From NCBI GenBank assembly GCA_024449915.1, contig JAMZAV010002170.1, positions 310,001-374,000 of the forward strand: DNA of 64,000 nt. Direction: 5' to 3'. A model generated the notes under the pieces. That model was given only the letters and a program-made list of their open reading frames with translations. It made no database searches and was not told the origin of the DNA. Position numbers and translations under genes: made by a program. This document shows positions 22,501-34,500 of the stretch, one piece after another; positions within the stretch are counted from its first letter, which is position 1; every line of letters begins with the position of its first letter. This DNA comes from Sweltsa coloradensis (lineage: Eukaryota > Arthropoda > Insecta > Plecoptera > Chloroperlidae).

Positions 22501-25500
22501 TGGTATTACCAATTTACAATAGAATGAAAAAATATAGTGGTCCAAAGACTTGCTTTTTGTAAACAATGTATGCGATTATTGTCACGTAACTATAGTTACT
22601 TGTTGATTGTATGCCTGCTTATTTTAAAACCTTTATTTGGAAGACTTCCAGCAATTTTTTTAAACTTTTTCTTTCAAAAGATTACATCACTACTACCTTA
22701 ATGTCCATGTAAAATATGAACGTTGTAGCCCCACCCGTTTGGTCAGAATCACTGGGCAATTGAAACTGACGAATTAGATAGTAGTAGTGTAGTTACAGCC
22801 AGTAGTAACTATAACATCCTTTAAGTGATTTTGAGCATGTTTCAAGTCATATTTTCACCAAGAAAGAATGCTCGTACCCCAACCAAATTTGGCATGTGTT
22901 GTCGGGTACCTAAACCCCCTCGATTTTGATAGTTTTCAAGTTCACATCACGTTTCATGACGGCTGGGTGACACCTCGAAATCACCTTAACTCTGCTTGCT
23001 GTGTAAGGTGCCAGAGTGTGTAGCGCACCGCGGCTTGGCTGCGGCGCCCTGACGGGCACCAAAATTTTATCTTAAGACAATGAAACATTCTGAATTCAGA
23101 CCTTCATGGGAGTAGATTGGTCAGTCTCTCGGTAGTATTTTTTTTTATTATTATTTATTTATTTCAATAATGTGAGTGACGAGTTTCTTTGCGTCATTGA
23201 GACATGGCATCATCATTTTCCAGTCTTCACCATATTATTTTAAGTCACCATCTAATTAAAATCTTATAAATTTTTGGAAATGGGCTCTTGTAAATGTGAC
23301 ATAACACCCTGGTGATAATCAAAACTTGTACAATACAGATGCGGAATTTCCAACATAGCACAACGTGTGTTGTTGAAATGTTGATTTTGTTAGATTTTCA
23401 ATGTACCCTAATCGCAAATGTTTAATAAAATACCACCTTAAAAACTTTTGAAATACTGAAGTTGGTTAATTAATTAAACCAGTTATCATAAATGTTGCTT
23501 TTTGTAAATTACTGCCTGTTATTGGTGACAAGTCTACTAGTGAATAATATCACAGAGCTCGGAAACGGTTTAGGCAAATCGGTTCGGGATGAAACGGTTT
23601 GAAGTTGTTGATATTCCTATGATAATGGCCGATCATACTTTGTGGAGTGAGGTTTAAAATAGAGCTTCATAGAACGTAGAAGAGATAATGATATTTATTT
23701 AAAAGACGATGCTAATTTTCAAGATAACTGACCGTTTTGGCCAAAGGGTTTCTGCTATGGTGAAATACACCTTATTCTATAAACCGTTTCAGTCCGAATT
23801 GATTTCCCTAAACCGTTTCCGAGCTCTGTGATACACGTTATCAATGTTGACGCTGTCGCCGCCCTAATAAAGTCCTTTCAAGGTTTAAGCACATGTCCAC
23901 AATTGCTTCAAGGCTAGTTTTTGTAGGTTGGTGGTCCTAACACTCTTTAAGAGCCAACGGCTCGACATTGATGTCTTTTAAGTCTTAACCCAACCATTAC
24001 CCAACATTGTTGACGCGAGATATTCGAAATAGAAAAACGACGCCATCTTGGATGCCATCTTGAATTCTGAGTTTGCTGGCCAAAATTCGACTAGGCAACA
24101 GAGATATTCGGATTCAGAAGGGTCATTAGACGAGTGAGCGTAGCGAACGTAAGTCTTTCCTAACGCTATACTCGATCGGGCCTTGGCCGTGAGCATTGTC
24201 TGTTAAATGTCTGTTTGTCCGGGCTCATACGGCCGAACGGCCAAATAGATTGAGCTGAAATTTTAAACAGACATCCGTGACCATGTAACTTAGAACTGCT
24301 AACAAAATGAGCAATATCCGTTGCGATTTAAGCTGACAAGAAATAAAAATTTGAAAAATTTGAATCTAGATTGCAAATGTTTGAAATACCCATTAGTAAA
24401 ATAGAACACAGCCTGTGAAAGTTTGCGATCAGATGAACCAAGTAAATTTGTTTATTATTTTGTTTTCATTATGCATGCCTTCTGTCATTCTGTAAATGAT
24501 GCTAGGCCATTGCTGGCTATCAAGGATACTATTATACACTTCGTTTGGGCTGGTGATGATCTACAAGAAACAGTGCGACGTATTTTATCTCGCAAACATC
24601 AGCTGGTAAGTAGGGTAGTATATTACTTTCCGAAACTAGAATGCGAGCTCTGGTAGTCGTTTTCGGGGACCCCCCATATTCTCTGACGACCTTCCCAACG
24701 ACGACGACCAGGACAAAACGAACGATGACAAAGACGATGACGACCACGACGCGAGAACCCTCCCTTTTCTTTCACCTTTACCCGCGTGGCTATTTCTGAC
24801 CAGCACCAGCATGGGATTTTCCTCCCTATATCCTCTAGGCAAGAGTGGTGATTTTTGACCTAGCGGTTGTCGCACCCCTAATCCAAACTAAAACTGAATT
24901 GGGACGTATGGGACCAGCCTTTTTTCATAATAGGACGACGACAAACGGTTGACGCACCCTGAAACCAATAAACTATAAACCACTTTCTCTGTTCGCCTAG
25001 ACCCAAATATTTTATTTTTTGGGGTTTATTTGGATTAAGGACGCGTCAACCGTTAGGTCATAATGCACGACTCTAGTCGCCTAGGGGATGGGGAGGAGGG
25101 GCCCATGTGGTCAAAACCAGCCATGGGTAAGGGGAGGAAGGGGGATTTTCACGTCGTGGTCCTCATCGTCTTTGTCATCGTTCATTGTGTCATTGTCACC
25201 GTCGTCGGGGAGGTCTTCAAGGGAAGGGGGGGGTGTCCCCGACGACGATTGCCAGAGCTCGCCTCTGGTTTTGGGGAGTAGCTGATGTTTGCGAGGTGGA
25301 CCTTTTCTCTTGAATCGCCTTTTACGATTAGCAGAGCCATGCTCTGGGCCAATTCTACCCCGAGCCCAGACGGAATCGTCTTTAATTTTTCATACATTGA
25401 CGCTGGAGGAAGTACTAAGGGTCATACACCGGCCGTTCCATTTAGCCTGGGGTGTAGCCTATCTGTTCAACAAGGGTCTGTGACCACAAATGTTTGTATA

Positions 25501-28500
25501 AAGATTATAACTAGGGAAACGCCAAAGTCGTTGTTAGACGAGCGAGTGAGCCATGTGTTGTGTACCCGCTAACATTACTTTTCTTCCCCCTACCTTTGAC
25601 CTCCCTAGCCTATCATTGGTTAAAGTGGCGCATTATGGCCGGACAGTTGACGTGCCCTTAAACTTAAAAACTTATAATTACCTAACTTAAATCCAATCAA
25701 TGTTCACGGGTACTCAACACGTGGCTCTCTCACTCGTCTAACAACGACTTTGGCGTTTCCCTAGTATTAGTCTTAAAACGTCTGTTGCCCAATTGTTATA
25801 CGATTTGCTTCTTGCATGACGTATAGACTGAAAGTGGCCTAGTCTAAATGGGGATAGGGGCCTATATCTCAATTCATAGAGAGTTCCGACAACAAAAACT
25901 GAATTTTTCCTGCATACTGGCTGAGCTTCAATACTCAGACGCCCAGATAGACAATAAATATCGTGCTTATAATATAAAGGTCTCTCAAAGAATAATTCCA
26001 AACTCGTCCTGATTTCTCTTAAACTTTATGTTTGCAAGTTTACTAACTTCTTTCATATCGGTGTGACGGTTTTGTCTGTACTAATAATCTCCAGCTGTTG
26101 TCAGCTTTAGGCAACAACTTACATTGTTTTGGGGTAGAAAGTAGTAGTCGTAAATATGAATCAAAGTTTTATTTTATATATTATTTAATTAAGACTTTGC
26201 AATTTCATTGTGCCTTTAAAACAAATAGGCACAGAAAGACAATACAGTTTTTAATATACACAGGCATATTATACAGTAAATTTCAATAGTTTATTTTTTT
26301 ATATGTATACGGATCAGTGGCAATTTTCAGTTAAACAATACAAATGTACAATACAAATACTATACAAATAACTATTGAAATGAATTGCCTGTACAAATTC
26401 TAAAAAAATAACTATGCAAATGAAATTAAGACCGTGGTACTGTGATAGCTGGCACCATGTTACCAGGCATCTAAAATAAATAATCGACCCACTTTACTTC
26501 CCAGCAACGTAAAGTAGATTGAAAAATGTAATTATTGTTTCTTCACATTGACATGAACTTGAATAGCTAGGTTAGAGGTGAGGTCGACCTCTGTTAAATA
26601 TTTGACACCTAAGATCCAGAAAGTCTTCTTTAATAAACCATCAGGTCCATTAAATTTCAATTTCATTTCTGAATTTGTTAGTAAAACTAAGGTGATATCA
26701 ATCATACCTTCTATTACTGTTAAACAGTACATTTTCGAATTCCATTTTCATTTTTAATTGATGTCATTATTAAAGTATATTATTTTAACATATTTCGATT
26801 TCTAGACCAAAAACGAAGTAACATAACTTCTGTTAGGGCGAGAGAAGGGGAACAGTTGCAGTGTGAGATATCTCGATTGTTAAAGTAAGATCGACATTCT
26901 TTGAATTATTCGACGATATCACTTCATTCAAGAAATCTTCACTTTCACGAAAATTGTTTAAATCACTATGTATATTCAGGCTTCGAAGGTTTGGCAGGTT
27001 AACCAATCGAGCTAACAATTCAATCGATTCCTCTATGTAAGTAAAAGACAAAACCTCTAGTTCTGCCATTGAATTTACATCAAGCAGGCGTAGAAAGGCT
27101 CGTGTAGATTGGCTGGTCTCTCGGGGGATACCATACCCCAATAATGTAAGCGATTTGAGTTTCTTAGCGTCATTGAGACAAGGCAATATATTTTCCCAGT
27201 CGATTCCATTAGACCTCCCCTCCCACCAAAACTCTAGCAAGTTTTGAAAAATTGGCTCTTGTGCTTGTGCCAACACACCTTGACGATTATGAAAGCTAAT
27301 GGACATATTGTGTAGAATTTCCAACATCGGACAATGCAAACCAATGAAAAGTAGTGTTAAATTAAAACCTCCCATGTGTGCTATACGTAAATGGCGAAGA
27401 GATCCACCTTTGATTCTAAAGAAATCCTCATGTTTTCTAAGCCACATAAAAGTAAGGAACAATTTTGATATTTGTAAATTACTTCCTGTTAACGGTGACA
27501 AGTCTACTTCTGCATCGACGAAACCGTCGCCCAAATAAAGTACTTCAAGTTTTGGGCACATGTCCACAATCGCTTCTAGGTTAGCATTTGTAGGAGGGTC
27601 TTCCATAACCTCTACAAGGGCCAAGGGTTTGGAAAGGGTGTCTTTCAATCCACTCAGTATTCCTCTAGTGAAGGGAATTGGAATGTATCTCAATAGTGGG
27701 AGTTTAGACAGCAAGAAGCTGAAGGTCTCCTGCGCTTTTGGATGAACTTTAAACATTTTACTCCCATGTAGACACGCAATGCAGCTGTACTTACACAATA
27801 TTGGGCTCTTATTAATGAATGATTCCATACTCCTGATTTCTTGTAAACTTTTAATGTTTGCGAGATAGCGTAGTGCTTCCAAACTACTGTAACTGTCATT
27901 ATCAATTTTAATGCTAATGACCTCCAGCTGTTGGCAGCTTGTGGCAACAACTTCCATTAGTAGGTTGGTTATCGATGTATCAATCCCTATAAGATTCAAC
28001 TCTGTTAAATTGCTAAGTTGAGGGAGGTATCTCTCCCACAATGTTACGTCAACTCGGAGAAACTTCCCATAATATCTACGTTTTTGCAAGGAATCAACAA
28101 ATACTTCATGGCGATCCCAGTAGAAAAAGCCAGGGCGAAATGAGGACATTGTTTTGGTTTTCTCTATGTAATAATAGTTGAGTGTTTTAATCGTCGGGTG
28201 CACTAGGGCTTCTAGCAGCACCTCCGCTCTTACCCCTAGAGGTTCCGCTCTGGCCTTGGCGAGCGATTGGTTCAACACATTGCCCAAGAGAGGACGGACT
28301 TGCAAGAAGTAGCCGTGCACCAACTTGGCTTGGTCGAGATGTTTAGACTCTGGGAACCGGCGTTGAACCTCCAGGCACGAGTCCAGAGCGAGGCGGGATG
28401 CGCGCGCAGATGCCAGGCATTCCAGGCTTGTGGGCTGGTGGCTCTTGTAGGGAGGCATCTTGGATGGAAGTCAGGACCCTGTAAACAATATGTCTTTTTT

Positions 28501-31500
28501 AAAATTGTATTCAAAATGTGCACGCTGTTTTCAGTTCGATGAACCTTGAAATCAGTGGCGGATCCGAAGGGTGGCGGGGGGGGGCTCTATAGGCGATCGC
28601 CCTCCCTTCACCCTTATGTGCTAAATTATATTTAAAAATAATTATTTACAACAACCCTGCAATTTGATGAAAACATACAAAAATGAATGGGAAATCTAAC
28701 AATTTGTTTTAAAATATCCGTCTCAAGCCAGTTTAAAAACTTCATTTAAAAAAAATCCCCTGTGGGAAGAGCTGGATACCCCTGCGTAAAATTAAACTTT
28801 GCTTAGCCGCCATTAACGCGTTATTAACCCCTAGGCTTACAGTTACATATTTAAATCTAAAAATGTAAAATGTTATGTACAAATTCACATGGAAAGTGTT
28901 AACCTCCTCCCCCCGCACCCCCTGCAGAAAAAAACAAACAAAATTGACTGTTACGTACATAGACTGCTGCTTTTCAAAGGCCTATGTTATCCCGAAAGCG
29001 GTACGCAGGGGTTTTTATTTTCTAATGTATTGCTAAGTTGTGCTAAGCACTCGACTCTGATGCGGGAGGTCCCGGATTCGAATCCCGTCGAGACCGTCAA
29101 TCCTGACTGAAGGGTTTTCTGAGGTTTTCCTCAGTCGGTAATGTGAATGCACGTGATTGAGTCCACTAAACAGCCCTCGGACATCCCTTCACAATTGTCC
29201 TATCCACAATTACCTAATCAGTCACCTGGAAGAGGGTCACACCAGATAAATCTGATGCGTATACCATACAGCGGGCATCCTACAACAATTTATTCAACAA
29301 TTTATTTATTTTAGTAAGTCTAGCCTAAGCCTTAAATGTATATATATATTTAAATCGTATTTAGAGTCTACACACTCAGTCATAGGCCTAGGCCCTAACT
29401 GATTTTCAGTGGTAGATGTAGTAAACAAAAACGACCAAGGCAACCCTGTAGGTCCCGACGCAATCAACGAGTGAGAAATTACCAACCAAGGATCGATATT
29501 TTTTAATAGGAAATACATGAATCAGTGGTATGGACAGTCCGAACACCCGCGGATCAACGTCAGAATCAATAAGGCCGATTCAGAACAACTTTGAATTTAT
29601 TATGTGCCTCGTTGCTAGGACGGCTCCAAAGTCACTTCCTACAAGAACTGATGGATGTAGGTCCAAATCAGAACTTTTAAAACTTCTGCCTCTAGCGGGA
29701 ATCGAACCCTGGACCTCCTGCAGTGGATGCAGTGACGCTAACCACAAGAATAACGAGCCAGACTCTTATTTATGAATAATGGTAGATTTTTAGGAAGTAA
29801 CTTACAAAATGATGTCGGCCTAGACAAGAATGTTCATGTTTGCACAATTGTTTGGGCACTCTGTCTGACAGCTAGCGCATTGAGTAAATAATTGTGTTTA
29901 TCGTAATAAAATGCGATAAATCGGTCTCGCATAAAACTGCATTAATAACTTACCATTCACTACTGTGGTCGCGGTTTCATTTTTAGATAATATTGCAAAA
30001 TAAAATGTTTACTGTACGCAACGCTTATTTGTGGCCTAGGGCTTAGGACGTGTCTGATTGCTTGAAAAACGTGGCTCAGTCTCATTCTCATTCTCAGTTT
30101 TACGTCATCAATAATCGGTGACGTCAGAAGCAATGTACGAAGGGTCCAGATCGAGACTGAGAACGGGAATGAAACCCAAGTAACGAAATAACCACACTCG
30201 TTTTATTCTTATTACTAAAAAATGGCGGCCTCGGGAGACGATCAAACTAAAACACTTCCAAATCACGTTGAGTAACCAAATAAGTTATTAAATGTAATAA
30301 ATAATATAGTAATTAATAGCACAGAGTCAAATTTGATATGGAAACTTTATGTAAACACTTTAAAGTACTGTTAAGATCGCAATCAGTCGGCCACCTGCAT
30401 GTGTCAACTCCACGGCTGTTCGTCTGTTTGTTTTGATGTTGATAGCATTGTTGATACTCCCACCAAGAAACGACCGAAAGTTACACTTCTAGTAATGAGA
30501 CCGAGATTGAGAATGAGAATGAGACTGAGAATGAGACTGAGACTGAGAACATAGTTCAGACACGTCCCTAGACCTTGCAGTCAAACTAGTATGTCAAACT
30601 GCGCCACTGCAGCCTATCGTATTATTGTTGAAAGATAATCCAAAGCACTTGGTAGACCTATTCCAAAGAGATTATTTTTGCGTTATGGTTATACCAGAGT
30701 CGATAAAGAAGTTTCCCCGTAGGTCCCCTTACTCCCAAGTCAAAACGGAATCTAACGTCCTGCGCGCTTAGAGCGGCTCCAATGTGAAACTAATAAAAGC
30801 ACTGCACGCTAAATACGGTCAGTAGATTATCGATGTGCAGTGACGCTGAAATCAACAAACAACAGACGAAACGTCGAACTTCAATTTTATTTCAATGATA
30901 TAAGCCCAGGGCGCTAGTCTTTTAAAACGATTTACTTTTGATTTATTATTGTACTATAAAGTGTTGCGCAAGCGTCACTGACATTTTCGTGCGAAATAAT
31001 TTGAGATATACCTTGTTCAAGCCTAAAGGACGTAAGTGTAGCCTAGGCCCAAGGCCACAATACAGTTTTCAGACGTAAGTACGCCCTAGGCACTCAAATC
31101 GAAATCTTGAACAATACATATTATTGTCGGCCTAGCTCCTAAGCTTAGGTCTACTCCATCAGAAATATCCTCATTAATAAAGAGAGTTTGCTTTATGCCA
31201 AAACATTCGCCAACATTCGATCGTATTTAATATTTTGACGTTTCCGCCATTTGTCGTCATCGACTGTTAACTACTAGTAGAAAAGTGACGTACTTTTATT
31301 GAAGTAGTTCCATCAATCTTCACACAGAGTCGCGCGGAACGTTAGATTCCCAACGCCAAAAACCGACTTTTTATTTAACCCAGGGCGGTATAGGGAGTTG
31401 GAGGACCTCCCAACGGGGAAACTTCTTTATCGACTATGGTTATACTGCACAGTATTAGGAAGACCGTGGCTAATATAGTGCCTCATTTCGTCACACTTTT

Positions 31501-34500
31501 GGCACGGAATTTTAACCTCGTTTTTGAAATGTAATAATTGTTAATCATATTTTGTAAAGCGAGTGAAGCGAGCGTTTCCATTTGACTCTGCCGGAAAAAA
31601 TAGTCACTGTTTTTTTTTTTTTTTTTTTTTTTTTGTTTGTTTGTTTTTTGTTTGTTTGTATGTCTCGCGATAACGTTCGAACGGAGGCTCGGATCGAGTT
31701 GAAATTTTCACCATCCGCAAGCTTTGTTCTCGATTGAATGCCATTCGTTTTGTGGCAAAATCGTTCAAAAAGTTAAAAAGTTACATTAAAGTTAATCGAA
31801 AGTTTTTTTTTCAAACTTCACGGCGACAAAATCTGAGATGGCCAAATCATTTAGAATGTCCGTCCGGTCACGAATAAATTTATTTTATTTTGATCCGATA
31901 AGTAGTGTAGATGGAAATTACATTATAACAAAGTACGGTTACCATGGCAACGGAAAGTCGTGCAGCTTTTTTGGCTCATGATAGCGGTCGAACGGAGGCT
32001 CGGATCGAGTTGAAATTTTCACCATCCGCAAGCTTTGTTCTCGATTGAATGCCATTAGTATTGTGGCAAAATCGTTCAAAAAGTTAAAAAGTTACATTAA
32101 AGTTAATCGAAAGTTTTTTTTTTCAAACTCAACGGCGACAAAATCTGAGATAGCCAAATCATTTAGAATGTCTGTCCGGTCACGAATATGTTAATTTTAT
32201 TTTGATCCGATAAGTAGTGTAGATGGAAATTACATTATAACAAAAGTAACGTTGCCATGGCAACGAAAAGACGCGCGAAGTTTCTAATGCACTGCCACCT
32301 AGAAGTAATCAAAATACTTTCGAGGAAGCAGTCTATTATTTGTCAACAAAGAGTTTAAATAGTTTTCCCAAGGAGTCAAGGTCCTCTAGATGGCGGTGGA
32401 TTTTAAAGTAAAGATTTAAACACGGGTTTACCCAAATACCTTGGCAATAATAAATAATACTGGAAACGCGAACGTCGTAAATTTTTAAATTTAAAAAATG
32501 TGCAATGTGGGTCTAGCTATAGCACGTGCTCGCTTATCAACGCGTCCAACTGAGCGTTTCCTAGTAAAATACATTAAGGGCTTCGTTTGTTATTTTGGAA
32601 CTGTTTATATATGCAGAATCATAAGAGACAATCGAGAAAGATGTTTAAAAATGTAATGCAAATAGCCTATTGGGATATCCTTTTTCAACCCAAAAACTTA
32701 ATCACAGCCACTAATAAGTAGGTGTGATAATAGTTAGGAGGTAACATCCAGTGCTTTTTAATTTATTTTAATTTGCATCTATAAAACCTTACAACAATAG
32801 TATATGTCCGGATTACCGAAGACCAGTATATCGAAACTTTAACATTTCGAAGTATTTTCACATTTTTCTAGGGATCTGCATCTATAATGTTGCAAAATAG
32901 GAAGATTCTTTTCCTTAATTTAATGTCACTTTTTTCCAGCACTTCGCAACTATAAAATAAAAATCTTGATATTCTTATGTTAGGTAAGATCTGCTTACGT
33001 AAAACCCTAACTAAGAGTAGTTATGTTATCAAGACGCTTCTTCTCTAAGGTTTAAATATTTCCTGGTAATAAAAGGGACATAATTTCAACAGTTGAGTTG
33101 TACTTCTTTTAGCATGGAGTAATAATACATATGAACCTCAAATGGTTTATATTTTTTTTCTTCAGAATGATCTGCATAATTCTTATTTTATTTTTTCATT
33201 CCTAACGTATTTTGATGAACTTCTGTTCGCCAGGTGTTGCTGGTTCTGCAGAACAGCAGCCAGCAGTTGTTCGTGGCGACCAGCTTCCCAGTTAGCCTGA
33301 AGAGCAAGGCGGCATACTTCATCAAGAAGTGCAAGGATGTCGTACCCAAGGAGAAGATCTCTGAGATGGTCATTGTCGGAGACATGGCAACCAAGCCCAT
33401 CGAGCAGCTGGCAACGCTGGTGGACGAGGTTAGAATGGGCATGAATGAAATTAGAAATTTGAATTGAAATGACTCAATGATATTGAACATCTATAGTAGG
33501 CTAGATCCCCAGTCATTGGTCCACTTTCGTGACAATTTGAAGCCATCTTGAAAATACAGTTTGCATGTTAAGGAGATGGGAGCGATTTGTAGCCCAAATA
33601 TTCTTCAAGATGGCTGTCAGGTTGACAGTTGAGCATATTAGCTTTTAACACCAAATGATTACTAAATTTCCTTATGCAATAACTTCTTATTGTTTCTGTT
33701 TGTGTATTCCAATGCTGCAAAAGCTTGAACAATATCAAACAATCCAGTAAAATACTTTATTGCATCAAAAAGAAAAATTCAAACGCCAATTCGCCATCTT
33801 GAAAAGGTTAGATTGACGCTTCAATTTGGTACGCTCGCGTCTGTGTGGACGTATTGGAGACTGGGGATCGAGCCTACTATAGATGTTAAAATTAATATCA
33901 TTGGGTCATTTCAATTTGCGGTATTTTCTTAACATAGCTGAATAAGCATTAATTTCTGACTGCTAAGGGATCAAACGTGATTCTCTTTTGAATCTTTACT
34001 GTAGTAACTTTAGTCTAGTCTAGCTTGAAACAAATTTTCAATTTTTTAGCACTGAATACATGGTCGTACTGAAGTAAACATCACGTCCCTTCGTGCTAAG
34101 GATTTATTAGACGAGTGAGCGCAGCGAACGTAGTCTACAACGCTACTCGATAGGGCCTTGGTCGTGATTAATTCTGTGTGTTAAAATAATGTTAAATGTT
34201 AAATGTCTGTCTGTCCGGTCCCATACGGCCGAACGGCCAAATAGACTGAGCTGAAATTTTAAACAGACATCCGTGACCAGGTAACTGAGAACTGCTAACA
34301 AAATGAGCACAATCCGTTGCGATTTAAACCTGCAAGAAATAAAAAACTGAAAAATTCGTTGAAATGCATAGGAATTATTTTAACGACAATGGTTTTCATT
34401 TTGAAATAATATTTTTTGTTTGATATTTACCTGGCTGTGAAATGCCGTGTCCAAGGTTAATCGAATGTTGGACGTCAAGGTACCCCCAAATTCCGCTCGT

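Larger units (their letters stand above)
24127..25764 (+). mobile_element. 1.6-kb Helitron-like element inserted in the LRR pseudogene
   Basis: 5' TTAGACGAGTGAGCGTAGCG and 3' CACTCGTCTAACAACG, then ACTTTGGCGTTTCCCTAG followed by T. The two ends contain inverted TTAGACGAGTGAG / CTCACTCGTCTAA repeats. Its first 250 bp match 34108-34370. It contains a 700-bp inverted region (24600-25290) and ends with a nested two-tailed unit (25511-25764). It splits the LRR pseudogene between its 23975 and 25855 blocks. Confidence 0.6.
23100..26130 (-). pseudogene. Decayed paralogue of the LRR gene, split by insertions
   Basis: Piecewise similarity, in the same order and strand, to the intact LRR gene at 26833-28458. 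Block 23160-23330 resembles 27145-27320 (TTTCTTTGCGTCATTGAGAC / TTTCTTAGCGTCATTGAGAC). Block 23500-23535 resembles 27475-27515 (GGTGACAAGTCTACT). Block 23850-23975 resembles 27520-27645 (GCACATGTCCACAAT). Block 25855-26130 resembles 27670-27960 (CTCCAGCTGTTG...CAACAACTT). A MITE (23549-23832) and a Helitron-like element (24127-25764) interrupt it. Every frame is broken. It is a dead duplicate lying directly downstream of its relative, as expected from tandem gene duplication. Confidence 0.75.

Noticed and set aside
24423..24656. Possible exon ending KHQL before GTAAGT
   Set aside because: It lies inside the Helitron-like element and overlaps one arm of its internal inverted repeat; the other arm does not keep the frame.
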